From contig JBMNPH010000006.1 of assembly GCA_050943495.1 (NCBI GenBank), positions 62,001 through 126,000 on the forward strand: a DNA stretch of 64,000 nucleotides, read 5' to 3'. Below the pieces are notes generated by a model, which was not told the origin of the DNA, made no database searches, and saw only the letters and a list, made by a program, of their open reading frames with translations. Below are positions 34,357-42,441 of the stretch, one piece after another. The first letter of the stretch is position 1, and the number at the start of each line of letters is the position of its first letter. The position numbers and the translations under genes are program-made. This stretch comes from Merdivicinus sp050943495. GTDB lineage: Bacteria > Bacillota > Clostridia > Oscillospirales > Ruminococcaceae.

Positions 34357-34662
34357 ATGAAACGGTATGCATTTGTGGATTATGGCGGACAAGTAAAAAG
34401 TATCGAAACACGTTGCTCCGGATTGAAAAAAAACGAGGTTCAACCTGGGGAATTGGCAATCGAACAGATTATTCACCCGGATTTAATTTTCCATTATGTG
34501 GAGATTACGGATGAAACGGGTGAACCTCAAATTGGAATGCTGTTTTCCGATGGCAAATTTATAGAAAATCCTGTTGCACCCGATCAGCGACTTCAAAATG
34601 TGGAAGCAGCAATGATTAGTATTATGGATACCATCGTCAGTATGCAGGGAGGTTCTTTATGA
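34357..34662 (+). CDS. Hypothetical phage tail-fibre-associated protein
   Basis: A 101-residue protein (MKRYAFVDYGGQVKSIETRC at the N terminus) directly after the fibre gene and before the XkdX-like gene, where PBSX has xkdW. It has the look of a small beta domain followed by a helix (about 75-98). It may help to fold or attach the fibre. Its stop overlaps the next start (ATGA). Confidence 0.6.
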   Translation: MKRYAFVDYGGQVKSIETRCSGLKKNEVQPGELAIEQIIHPDLIFHYVEITDETGEPQIGMLFSDGKFIENPVAPDQRLQNVEAAMISIMDTIVSMQGGSL

Positions 34663-34790
34663 AATCTTTTTTAACTCAGATGTGGAATAACGGAAGAATT
34701 TCCGAGGAAAAATTGCGCTCATATTGCCCGCTTTTTATTTCCGAACAGGATCTTCAGGAGATTTTAAACTCCGTTTCTGCTATTTCATAA
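34659..34790 (+). CDS. XkdX-like small phage protein
   Basis: A 43-residue protein with the short two-helix pattern of XkdX (MWNNGRISEEKLRSYC, then ISEQDLQEIL). XkdX proteins occur after fibre genes in PBSX-like and many Firmicute phages; their role is unknown. It is coupled to the previous gene by an ATGA overlap and GGAGG lies upstream. Confidence 0.75.
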   Translation: MKSFLTQMWNNGRISEEKLRSYCPLFISEQDLQEILNSVSAIS

Positions 34791-34819
34791 TATAGAGTAT
34801 TCCGAATCAGAAATGGGGG

Positions 34820-34999
34820 ATGCTCTTGAAAGAAAAATTGATTCGACTGCTCACAATCAAAAATTTAGTTACTTTTATTCTAACCTTCGTTTTTGCAGTT
34901 CTCACCCTGCATGGTAAAATCGATGCGGAAAAGTTTCTGATGATTTTTGCTTCAGTCGTTTCGTTTTATTTCAGTTCGTCAGATAAGGATGAAACATGA
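34820..34999 (+). CDS. Small phage holin
   Basis: The 59-residue protein has a basic N terminus, a hydrophobic segment (about 15-31), a short polar turn (HGKIDAEK) and a second hydrophobic segment (about 39-52) with a charged end. This hairpin layout fits small holins of the phage_holin_1 kind. The start may be the ATG at 34820 or the TTG at 34826, which has a better spacing from GGGGGA. Its stop overlaps the next start. Confidence 0.75.
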   Translation: MLLKEKLIRLLTIKNLVTFILTFVFAVLTLHGKIDAEKFLMIFASVVSFYFSSSDKDET

Positions 35000-35349
35000 T
35001 GGAGGAATTAATTTCCTCTGCCCTCGGGCAGGGATTGTACGCTGCACTGCTTGTTTTCCTTCTCTTTTGGGTGCTTCGGAAAAACGAGGAACGTGAAACT
35101 GCTTTTCAAAAACTTTTAGATAATCAAGCTAGAATTTTGCAGGATATTTCCAATAATATTCTTGCACTCGATATGCGTTTGTCACATATCGAAACTTTTT
35201 CGGAAAGGAGTTCGATTCCATATGGACAAGAAAGGAATCGACGTTTCCAAGTGGCAGGGAACAATTCAATGGAATCAGGTGAAGCAGGATGGGGTGGATT
35301 TTGCAATTATTCGGGCAGCAACCGGTCTGAATCCAGACCCCAGCTGTAA
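34996..35349 (+). CDS. BhlA/UviB-like holin-associated protein with long overlap
   Basis: The first 65 or so residues match the BhlA/UviB/XhlA pattern: one membrane segment (about 10-27) then a charged coiled helix (RKNEERETAFQKLLDNQAR). Related proteins usually end near residue 70-90. Here the frame stays open to residue 117, crossing the endolysin ribosome site and 128 bases of its coding sequence in another frame. The extra tail is therefore probably an accident of a lost stop. It acts with the holin and endolysin in lysis. Confidence 0.72.
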   Translation: MMEELISSALGQGLYAALLVFLLFWVLRKNEERETAFQKLLDNQARILQDISNNILALDMRLSHIETFSERSSIPYGQERNRRFQVAGNNSMESGEAGWGGFCNYSGSNRSESRPQL

Positions 35350-36031
35350 AGCGAATATGCAAAATGCTCTTGCCGCCGAAATCCCAATCGGACTTTATCT
35401 TTACAGCTATGCTCTTGATCCAGATCAGGCTGTTCGGGAAGCAGAATTTTTGCTTCAAATGGCCGCAGGACATTCGATTCTCTATCCACTTGCAATTGAC
35501 GTAGAGGATTCATCACAACAGCAGCTTTCCAACCAGCTTCGCACGGATATCGTACTAGCTTTTGCCAAACGGATCCGCGATGCTGGATTCGTCCCCATGC
35601 TGTATGCCTCTAAGTATTGGCTGGAAAATCTGTTCGATCTTAGCCGTCTGTCTTCCGTTGATATTTGGGTGGCACAATGGGGTTCTCAAAATACTTTTCA
35701 AGGTGACTGGGCTATTTGGCAATTCTCCAATACTGGTAAGATTTCCGGGATTTCCGGAAATGTCGATCTGAATTGCTGCCGAAAAGATTATTCGGCACAA
35801 AAGTTGTCCTCCGGTTGGAGATTAGAAGGTTCTCGCTGGTATTATAATGATTGTAAAAACTGCTGGAGAAAAATTGACGGCAAATGGTACTGGTTTGAGC
35901 CGGATGGTATGGCTGCAGAAGGACTGCATCTTATCAATAATAAATGGTATGCTTTTGCGGATCATAGCATTGGCCCTATTAAGCAATGCCAATGTCTCAT
36001 TACGGATAACAATGGGGCAATTTTGGAATAA
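35222..36031 (+). CDS. Endolysin: GH25 lysozyme with cell-wall-binding repeats
   Basis: The 269-residue protein has a GH25 catalytic domain (about 1-195) with DVSKWQG at the start and the catalytic acids Asp7, Asp93 and Glu95 (IDVED). The C-terminal part (about 200-260) has aromatic choline-binding-like repeats (RWYYND, KWYWFEPDGMA, KWYAFAD). It cleaves the peptidoglycan glycan strand. AAAGGAG fixes the start at 35222, inside the BhlA-like gene. No signal peptide is present, so release needs the holin. Its stop is in the left arm of the terminator. Confidence 0.92.
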   Translation: MDKKGIDVSKWQGTIQWNQVKQDGVDFAIIRAATGLNPDPSCKANMQNALAAEIPIGLYLYSYALDPDQAVREAEFLLQMAAGHSILYPLAIDVEDSSQQQLSNQLRTDIVLAFAKRIRDAGFVPMLYASKYWLENLFDLSRLSSVDIWVAQWGSQNTFQGDWAIWQFSNTGKISGISGNVDLNCCRKDYSAQKLSSGWRLEGSRWYYNDCKNCWRKIDGKWYWFEPDGMAAEGLHLINNKWYAFADHSIGPIKQCQCLITDNNGAILE

Positions 36032-36070
36032 TAAAAGCCGGGGATTTCTCCCGGCTTTTATTATTTTTTG
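36027..36070 (+). terminator. Terminator at the end of the phage late operon
   Basis: A perfect 16-bp stem (36027-36042 with 36050-36065) with a seven-base loop, ending in a T run. It marks the right end of the phage transcription unit. Confidence 0.92.
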
Positions 36071-36071
36071 T

Positions 36072-36100
36072 TTGACAAGTCCTTGTTTTCATGATACACT
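36072..36100 (+). promoter_or_regulatory. Sigma-A promoter of the sodium symporter gene
   Basis: TTGACA (36072-36077) and TACACT (36095-36100) are 17 bases apart, 40 bases before the start codon. Confidence 0.78.
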
Positions 36101-36140
36101 TTAAAGATGTAACTTTGCAAAGCGTAAAAGGAGGATTTGA

Positions 36141-37514
36141 ATGCAAAGGGAAAAGTTTTCGTCCCGATTGGGATTTGTCCTCATTTCCGCTGGCTGTGCG
36201 ATTGGCTTGGGAAATGTTTGGCGCTTTCCTTATATCACCGGTAAATACGGCGGTGCCGCTTTTGTGTTAATTTATTTGCTGTTTTTGGTTCTGTTGGCCA
36301 TGCCGATTATGGTTATGGAATTTGCAGTCGGACGTGCAAGTCAAAAAAGTTGTGCTGCATCTTTTCGGGAACTCGAACCCAAAGGATCGCATTGGCATTG
36401 GGTCGGCTATGTCGGAATGGCTGGAAATTATCTGCTGATGATGTTCTATACCACTATTGGTAGTTGGATGCTCATCTATTTTTTTAAGATGATTTCTGGC
36501 CAGTTCACTGGGCTAAATACCCAACAGGTGGAGGATGCATTTCTTCATATGCAGAGAAATGAATGGGGCAGCACTTTGTTTTGGATGCTGATTATTATTC
36601 TACTTGGTTTTGGCATCTGCTCAATGGGTCTCAAAAATGGTGTAGAAAGAATTACCAAAATAATGATGATGACATTATTTGCGATCATGTTATTATTGGC
36701 TGGTCGTTCTTTCTTTTTAGATGGTGCAAAAGAAGGACTTTCCTTTTATTTAATTCCAAATTTCGATGCTATCCGTAAGGAGGGAATCGGAAGCGTTATC
36801 TATGCGGCGATGGGACAGGCCTTTTTTACTCTGAGTGTAGGGATGGGATCCATGGCCATTTTTGGAAGTTATATTGGAAAGGATCGATCTCTTACAGGAG
36901 AATCTATCAATATAACAGTATTGGATACCTGTGTTGCTTTTATGGCAGGTTTGATTATTTTTCCTGCCTGTTTTACCTATGGAGTTAATCCTCAGGGAGG
37001 CCCGGGACTTGTTTTTATCACTCTGCCGAATGTGTTCAATGCAATGGCTGGCGGCAGAATTTGGGGTGCTTTATTTTTCCTATTTCTATTTTTTGCTGCT
37101 CTTTCCACTATTGTGGCTGTTTTTGAAAATTTGGTGTCATTCGGAATGGACTTAAAGGGATGGAGTCGGAAGAAATCTGTTGCAATCAATATCATTCTCA
37201 TTACACTACTGTCTCTACCATGTCTATTTGGATTTAATTTGCTCAGTGGCATTCAACCTTTTGGCGAAGGTAGTACGATTATGGATCTGGAAGATTTTAT
37301 TGTCACAAATAACGTCCTTCCCCTTGGTGCAATGTTCTATCTGCTTTTTTGTACTACCAAATATGGATGGGGTTGGAAAAAATTTTTGGCGGAAGCGGAT
37401 TCCGGTAAAGGAATTAAATTTCCCCGATGGCTTCGTGGATATTTTACTTTTGTTTTGCCAGTCATCATCATTTTTATTTTTATAATGGGATATTGGGAAA
37501 AATTTTTCCAATGA
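36141..37514 (+). CDS. Sodium-dependent transporter, neurotransmitter:sodium symporter family
   Basis: The 457-residue membrane protein has the LeuT-type first helix (SAGCAIGLGNVWRFPYITGKYGG) broken in the middle for sodium and substrate binding, and about 11 or 12 membrane segments. Bacterial members import amino acids such as Leu, Trp or Tyr with sodium. AAAGGAGG precedes the ATG. It stands alone with its own promoter and terminator, so the substrate cannot be told from neighbours. It fits a cell that keeps a sodium gradient, perhaps through the Rnf complex nearby. Confidence 0.93.
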   Translation: MQREKFSSRLGFVLISAGCAIGLGNVWRFPYITGKYGGAAFVLIYLLFLVLLAMPIMVMEFAVGRASQKSCAASFRELEPKGSHWHWVGYVGMAGNYLLMMFYTTIGSWMLIYFFKMISGQFTGLNTQQVEDAFLHMQRNEWGSTLFWMLIIILLGFGICSMGLKNGVERITKIMMMTLFAIMLLLAGRSFFLDGAKEGLSFYLIPNFDAIRKEGIGSVIYAAMGQAFFTLSVGMGSMAIFGSYIGKDRSLTGESINITVLDTCVAFMAGLIIFPACFTYGVNPQGGPGLVFITLPNVFNAMAGGRIWGALFFLFLFFAALSTIVAVFENLVSFGMDLKGWSRKKSVAINIILITLLSLPCLFGFNLLSGIQPFGEGSTIMDLEDFIVTNNVLPLGAMFYLLFCTTKYGWGWKKFLAEADSGKGIKFPRWLRGYFTFVLPVIIIFIFIMGYWEKFFQ

Positions 37515-37517
37515 GAA

Positions 37518-37545
37518 GGGGCGCTGATTTCAGCGCCCCCTTTTT
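37518..37545. terminator. Terminator after the sodium symporter
   Basis: A 10-bp GC-rich stem (37518-37527 with 37530-37539) followed by CTTTTT. The convergent VOC gene ends at 37550, so both transcripts may use it. Confidence 0.85.
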
Positions 37546-37549
37546 ATAA

Positions 37550-37960
37550 TTAATGACAAGATTGATATTGTTTGGAAGTCGGACAAAGCTGCATAAATTC
37601 AATGTCATTTCCGTCCGGATCTGTGATCCAGAATTGCCAGTTGGTATCCCGTCCAGTTTTGAGAGGCCTTTTTATCGGCCAAACGGTTTGGATGCGTTCA
37701 TATTCTTTTGCAGCATCATCAACTGCCAAACATAGATGACAGTAACCGGTTGCATGAGGGCTTGTGTCAGGCCTGTTTGTTCCACCATAAAAAAGCTCCA
37801 GAAATTGTTCGTGAGCTATTTTTAGATAAACAGTGGTAGGATTTCCGTTATCATCATACATCGTGAAAATCTGTTCAAAACCCAATATTCCGCAGTAAAA
37901 TGCAAGGGATTTTTCCATATCCATTACACGATAGGCATTGTGAGCAAATCCGATAATCAT
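37550..37960 (-). CDS. VOC family protein (glyoxalase/bleomycin-resistance-like)
   Basis: A 136-residue protein with the paired beta-alpha-beta-beta-beta modules of the VOC fold: AHNAYRVMDMEKSLAFYCGILGFE split at the first metal ligand His, a YLKIAHEQFLELF strand with Glu, HLCLAVDD with His, and the final DPDGNDIEFMQL with Glu. These are the four metal-ligand positions of glyoxalase I. It may detoxify methylglyoxal or act on another small substrate. GGGAGAG precedes the ATG at 37960. Confidence 0.85.
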   Translation of the reverse strand: MIIGFAHNAYRVMDMEKSLAFYCGILGFEQIFTMYDDNGNPTTVYLKIAHEQFLELFYGGTNRPDTSPHATGYCHLCLAVDDAAKEYERIQTVWPIKRPLKTGRDTNWQFWITDPDGNDIEFMQLCPTSKQYQSCH

Positions 37961-37988
37961 AGTATTCTCTCCCATTATTTGATACCAA

Positions 37989-38015
37989 AAATCCCCCTCA
38001 TAAAGAGGGGGATTT
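37989..38015 (-). terminator. Terminator of the surface protein gene
   Basis: An 11-bp stem (37989-37999 with 38005-38015) with a five-base loop, followed by T residues on the minus strand. Confidence 0.85.
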
Positions 38016-38033
38016 GGATTCCCTTAAAAAATC

Positions 38034-40736
38034 TTATTTGTCATTGCGTTTTTTAAAGGTAATTACAGCAACTGCTGCAGCACCGGCCAGAAGTGCCAAG
38101 CTGCTTGCAATACGGCGGCCGGTCTTCGGTGCATCGACTTGCGGTACACCATCTTCATCAATGGTTTCCCCATCGCCAGTGGAGGTTACAGGACCATCAA
38201 TTTTCACAGCCTCATCCGTAGTGGAGGTTCCAGGATTCAGGTCGCCGGGATCTACCAACGGTACATCGGGTTCTTCCAAATCTTCGCCGTCATCTGTGTC
38301 AGGCTGGGGCGGAATATAAGGAAGCTGTTTATCGCCATCATCCTTGTCGTCTGGCTCTTCCGGGTCGACAGGAGGAGTTTGAGTATAATATACTGTGATT
38401 ACAGTAACTTCATCCTCTGCCACAAGCGGCGCCTTATATACGTCGTTTCCTGAAGGAAGCAGCTGCTCACCGTTTCCATCTGTTACTTTGCTGAAAGAAT
38501 ATCCGTCAAAGGATTTGATCGGAATGTTGACAATTTTGCTTTCTTGATCTTCTGCATCGCCGGTGACAGTATCCAATCTTGTATCACCAGAGACATAACG
38601 GATTTCATAACGCCAGTCTTTTACCTGAGGAGGAACTTCATCCGAGGTGAACTCAAATACAATTACATTCAGTTCATCTTTCAGAAGATTGTCAGCATGC
38701 AGCTGCGCTCCTTCCTCTGCAATGCTCATGATATCAACACCATTAAAGGTTGCTGCGGTCAAGGAAGCTCCATCGAGTGTTGGTACGGTATAATCCAGTT
38801 CGTCGCTTGTTGTTGTCAGGACACCGGTTCCATCATAATAGCTATTGTCTAAATAGGTGACAATACTATATGCATATTGATCGGGCTGTGGAACAGATAC
38901 AGTGTATACTACATAGATATCTGCTTTTTTCAAAGTGTCATGTGCCACTTTATATTCACCGGACACCGCAGGAATGACTTCGTCATTGTATACCACTTTG
39001 TCAAAATCAAAATTGGTGAAAGATTTGATTTCTACTGTAATCGGTGTGCTGGCATTGGCAATACGTCCATCAATTGAATCCAGCTCGTACCATGTTGCGG
39101 GATCTGTCGCAATGTTCTGTACACCATAATGGATGGTATAATCTAAAACTTCTGTAGGTTCTGTCGATTTTTCAGTGTAGAGCAGATAAACAGTATCGGG
39201 GGTAGCCATATCAATGCTGTATTCTCCGCTGAAGGTCATATTGTCGATTTCTTCTTTAAAATTATCTTCTTTGATAAAATTATCCGCCCATGTTTCAGTT
39301 GAGACTTCGATATCAACGGAATAAATTTCATCATCTGCAATGGATTTTAATTCACGATCAACGTACTTAACGGTGATATCGCGAGTATCCGGTGTAGGTG
39401 TAGTTCCCTTATAATCCAGTGTGATCACTACAACATTGCCGTTTCCATCAGAAGAGCCGGCACCCCAGTATAAAGGAGCATCTTCTTCGAATGTGATGCT
39501 TTCAATATATCCAATAGGATTGCCCGAACCGGATGCCAAATTGAAGTTGTATTTTTCTTGGTAAACACCCATCCAGTTATATGCGATGACAGTAATTCCA
39601 TCAAACTCAGCCTTCAAAGCTTCTTCATAGTTTTGATCGGTTAATCCGTCAACAAAAGCAACTTTCGGGACATGCCAATATCCATCTTCAGAAGTTTGCC
39701 AATTCGATGAGAACAGTTTAATATGACTGCCATCTTTTCCGTCCATATGAACTTCGGTGATATCATCATAATATTTATTGAACCAACCCTGATAATAATT
39801 GGATTCAATCGCTTTCTCTAAAGCAGGAGTGATGACAATCTGTACTTGATCCACTTCTTTTGCCTGCGGATCCACGGTTTTGGGTGAAAACTTCGCGGTA
39901 TAGGTGGCATCGCCGTTGGCTCTCAGGTTAGAAGGATCCAGAACGGGCAGCCCATCACTCATATACCAGCCGTCAAATTTATAGTTTGTATCCGTAATTT
40001 CGTATGTCGGGAAAGTTATGATCTCATCTTCTTTTACCTTGTCAGAAGAAAATTCTAATGTGGCAACATTAGTCGGATCTACTGTAAAGTTAATCGTATA
40101 TTCATTGGTGGTTTCGGAAGAATCTTTGGTATAATGGAAATAGACTTTATTTCCTTCCCAAGAAATACCATGGTGCTCTTCGCATCCATAAGTATAGGTG
40201 GTAATTTCATCTTTACCTACCAATGTTTCAGGAACTTCAAAAGAATTGCCGTCTTTATCAATAAAGTCTACGGCTTCCTCACATTCACCATCACAGTAGA
40301 TTTTACCATCATGCTCTTGAATAATTTCTTCTTTACCGGAGTTATCGTCATCGCAGACAATATAGGCATAGTTGTGACCTTTGCATTCATTTTGATCATC
40401 TGCCCAATCGTTATAATAATCACACCGAACATAAGCAATTTCATCAGTATCGGATGTTTCTTTTACCATAACGTAATGATGTTCAGGTTCACTATAAGTT
40501 GTATTTTCTAATTGTGCGTATGGATATCCTGTGCATGGATTGCCGTATTGGTAAATAGAATGTGAAAAATAATAAGGTTCCTTTCCAAATTCATCAATCG
40601 TTAATTCCAAAGGCAGTTCGTCACCGTCATATTCGGTGGGGCCTTCTGCACTTGCGGTTAGTCCAGTCCACGGAACAACCGCTGAAACCGCCAGAGCAGC
40701 CGACAAAGCGATGCCGAGCAATTTCTTGAACTTCAT
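38034..40736 (-). CDS. Large secreted surface protein with repeats and C-terminal anchor
   Basis: The 900-residue, acidic protein has a clear signal peptide (basic MKFKK, hydrophobic core, likely cut after ASA at residue 30). One segment (about 215-290; FDGWYMSDGLPV) resembles an InlB B-repeat, and two or more later segments resemble MucBP-like repeats (VKYVDRELKSIADDE; YEIRYVSGD). A Pro/Asp-rich linker (about 790-860) leads to DAPKTGRR, a hydrophobic stretch and KKRNDK. The end looks like a variant sortase signal, APKTG in place of LPxTG, or a simple membrane anchor. Adhesion to host or diet polymers is likely but not shown. It has its own terminator. Confidence 0.78.
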   Translation of the reverse strand: MKFKKLLGIALSAALAVSAVVPWTGLTASAEGPTEYDGDELPLELTIDEFGKEPYYFSHSIYQYGNPCTGYPYAQLENTTYSEPEHHYVMVKETSDTDEIAYVRCDYYNDWADDQNECKGHNYAYIVCDDDNSGKEEIIQEHDGKIYCDGECEEAVDFIDKDGNSFEVPETLVGKDEITTYTYGCEEHHGISWEGNKVYFHYTKDSSETTNEYTINFTVDPTNVATLEFSSDKVKEDEIITFPTYEITDTNYKFDGWYMSDGLPVLDPSNLRANGDATYTAKFSPKTVDPQAKEVDQVQIVITPALEKAIESNYYQGWFNKYYDDITEVHMDGKDGSHIKLFSSNWQTSEDGYWHVPKVAFVDGLTDQNYEEALKAEFDGITVIAYNWMGVYQEKYNFNLASGSGNPIGYIESITFEEDAPLYWGAGSSDGNGNVVVITLDYKGTTPTPDTRDITVKYVDRELKSIADDEIYSVDIEVSTETWADNFIKEDNFKEEIDNMTFSGEYSIDMATPDTVYLLYTEKSTEPTEVLDYTIHYGVQNIATDPATWYELDSIDGRIANASTPITVEIKSFTNFDFDKVVYNDEVIPAVSGEYKVAHDTLKKADIYVVYTVSVPQPDQYAYSIVTYLDNSYYDGTGVLTTTSDELDYTVPTLDGASLTAATFNGVDIMSIAEEGAQLHADNLLKDELNVIVFEFTSDEVPPQVKDWRYEIRYVSGDTRLDTVTGDAEDQESKIVNIPIKSFDGYSFSKVTDGNGEQLLPSGNDVYKAPLVAEDEVTVITVYYTQTPPVDPEEPDDKDDGDKQLPYIPPQPDTDDGEDLEEPDVPLVDPGDLNPGTSTTDEAVKIDGPVTSTGDGETIDEDGVPQVDAPKTGRRIASSLALLAGAAAVAVITFKKRNDK

Positions 40737-41037
40737 AATAACGCCTCCAATTCAAAATTATCTTTCTATTTCCGCCCAGAAGCGGATTGATTGTCTTTAT
40801 TATAGCAATGTTCGGTCACACGCCAGTCACAAAACAGATCTTTTTTTGGAATTTTTTTATAGATTCCATGCGAAAATAAATGTTTGGAGAATTGCACAAT
40901 AATTGGAGACAATTTTCATTACTTTGTTTTTTGTTAGCTGTCATATTAAGACATTTTATACGTATTTATATAAATCGGAGTATAAAAAAGACTGGATACC
41001 TACTGAAAGGAATCCAGTCTTTTTATGAAATAAATTA
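40737..41037. other. Intergenic region between surface protein and rnf operon
   Basis: No gene is seen. It holds an extended -10 promoter candidate for the surface protein on the minus strand (TGCTATAAT with TATAAT at 40804-40799; no good -35) and the rnf terminator at 40986-41023. The 40860-40980 part is AT-rich and I see no other structure in it. Confidence 0.5.
40986..41023 (-). terminator. Terminator of the rnf operon
   Basis: A perfect 12-bp stem (40986-40997 with 41012-41023) with a 14-base loop; on the minus strand the stem ends in a U run. It lies 15 bases after rnfB. Confidence 0.85.
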
Positions 41038-41820
41038 TTACAGAATGTGGATACAATGGGTGGGACAGCCTTCTGCACAAGCACCGCAGTTCGTGCATTT
41101 GTTATGGTCGATTACCGCGTGGAAGTTCTCCACATGAATGGCACCCTGTTCACAGGTGCGTTCGCATTTTTTACAGCCAATACAACCAGCTTTGCAGGCT
41201 GCCATGGTTGCTTTGCCATTCAGTGGGCTGGAACACAGGACTTCGACCTTTTTGGTTGCGTCGAATATTTCGATCAAATGCTTCGGGCATGTTTGCGCGC
41301 AGAGACCGCAGCCGGTACACAGGGAACGGTCGACAACGGCGACACCATTCTGCACTGAGATCGCATGGAAGGGGCAGACTTTAACGCAGTCTCCCAGTCC
41401 GATACATCCGGAAGGACAGCTGCCTCGCCCGCCATAAAGCTTGCTGCATGCCTCACAGGTCATTTCACCGGCATATTCATATTTTTCTTGGGTTACGCCG
41501 CAGTTTCCGTTGCAGCGGACAGCCGCGGCTTGTTCTACAACATCCTCAAATGCGGTACCCATGATGGCGCTCAATTTTTTTGCCACCGCATCGCCGCCGG
41601 GAATACATGCGTTGGTGCGTGCCCCATTTGCGACTGCTTCGGCGTAGGCGTCACAGCCCGCATATCCGCAGGCACCGCAGTTTGCCCCGGGCAGAGCTTC
41701 TCGTGCCTGTACTGCACGCTCATCCTGTTCGACGGCAAACAGACGGGAAAAGACGGTGAGCAATACTCCCGCCAGAATTCCCAGTCCGACAAAGAGTAAA
41801 ATCGGAATTAAATAATCCAT
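41038..41820 (-). CDS. rnfB: Rnf complex subunit B (ferredoxin-type Fe-S protein)
   Basis: The 260-residue protein has an N-terminal membrane anchor (about 4-26), the four-Cys Fe-S domain CGACGYAGCDAYAEAV near residue 48, and several ferredoxin motifs further on (CIGLGDCVKVCP, CTGCGLCAQTCP, CIGCKKCERTC, CTNCGACAEGCP). RnfB takes electrons from reduced ferredoxin and passes them into the complex, which pumps Na+ or H+ while reducing NAD+. It is the last gene of the operon; AGGAGG precedes the ATG. Confidence 0.96.
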   Translation of the reverse strand: MDYLIPILLFVGLGILAGVLLTVFSRLFAVEQDERAVQAREALPGANCGACGYAGCDAYAEAVANGARTNACIPGGDAVAKKLSAIMGTAFEDVVEQAAAVRCNGNCGVTQEKYEYAGEMTCEACSKLYGGRGSCPSGCIGLGDCVKVCPFHAISVQNGVAVVDRSLCTGCGLCAQTCPKHLIEIFDATKKVEVLCSSPLNGKATMAACKAGCIGCKKCERTCEQGAIHVENFHAVIDHNKCTNCGACAEGCPTHCIHIL

Positions 41821-41838
41821 CTTGTAAAATCCTCCTTA

Positions 41839-42441
41839 TCAGCCGAACAGGTTTTCTACCAGACCGCCGAAGCCTGCAAAAGAAGCAGCGACAATACCAG
41901 CTGCAACAAGTGCCGCCGGTACACCCTTAAACATTTTGGGAACGTCCGCACGTTCAATGCGTTCCCGAACTCCCGAAAATAGCAGTAATGCTACCATAAA
42001 TCCTAAACCGGCGCCCAAGGAATTTACGATGGACTGGCCCAGATTATAGGCGTTGTCTATGTTCAGAATGGTAACGCCCAGTACCGCGCAGTTGGTGGTA
42101 ATCAGCGGCAGGTAGATGCCCAAAGATTTATAAAGGGGCGGCATGAATTTTTTGATGAGGATTTCTACAAGCTGTACAAACAGCGCAATGACCAGAATAA
42201 AGGTCAAGGTTTTGAGATAACCGTAGTCGTGGGAACCGTCCTCCGGGACCAAAATGTAGGTGTAAATCGGCCATGTCAGGATGGTGGACATCACCATAAC
42301 AAAGGTAACGGCAATGCTCATGCCGAAAGCAGAACTCGTCTTTTTGGAAACGCCGATGAAGGGGCAGATTCCCATAAATTTGGACAGCACGAAGTTGTCG
42401 ACCAAGATCGCGCTGAACAGGATTGCAAGCATTTCTTTCAT
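41839..42441 (-). CDS. rnfA: Rnf complex subunit A (membrane)
   Basis: A 200-residue membrane protein with six hydrophobic segments. RnfA and its homologue RnfE form a pair with inverted topology in the membrane core, together binding an Fe-S cluster; the conserved N-terminal NFVLSKFMGICPFIGVSKK and late TNCAVLG cysteines are seen. Its start overlaps the rnfE stop, so translation is coupled. Confidence 0.96.
   Translation of the reverse strand: MKEMLAILFSAILVDNFVLSKFMGICPFIGVSKKTSSAFGMSIAVTFVMVMSTILTWPIYTYILVPEDGSHDYGYLKTLTFILVIALFVQLVEILIKKFMPPLYKSLGIYLPLITTNCAVLGVTILNIDNAYNLGQSIVNSLGAGLGFMVALLLFSGVRERIERADVPKMFKGVPAALVAAGIVAASFAGFGGLVENLFG

Larger units (their letters stand above)
19550..36065. 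mobile_element. Compact PBSX-like phage element without integrase or replication genes
   Basis: This region holds a divergent repressor/metalloprotease module and a single 15.5-kb late operon for head, contractile tail, baseplate, fibre and lysis. Gene order follows Bacillus PBSX (xtmA-xtmB-xkdE ... xkdX-xhl-xly). I see no integrase, excisionase, recombinase, replication gene, late sigma factor or flanking direct repeat. It ends at a perfect 16-bp terminator. It could be a decayed prophage, an R-type particle that still has head genes, or a domesticated gene-transfer-agent-like particle. The reading frames are intact throughout, which argues against simple decay. Confidence 0.8.

Noticed and set aside
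19550..36065. att sites or an integrase for the phage element
   Set aside because: No recombinase frame and no clear direct repeat at the edges could be found by eye; a repeat-finding program on the flanks would be decisive.
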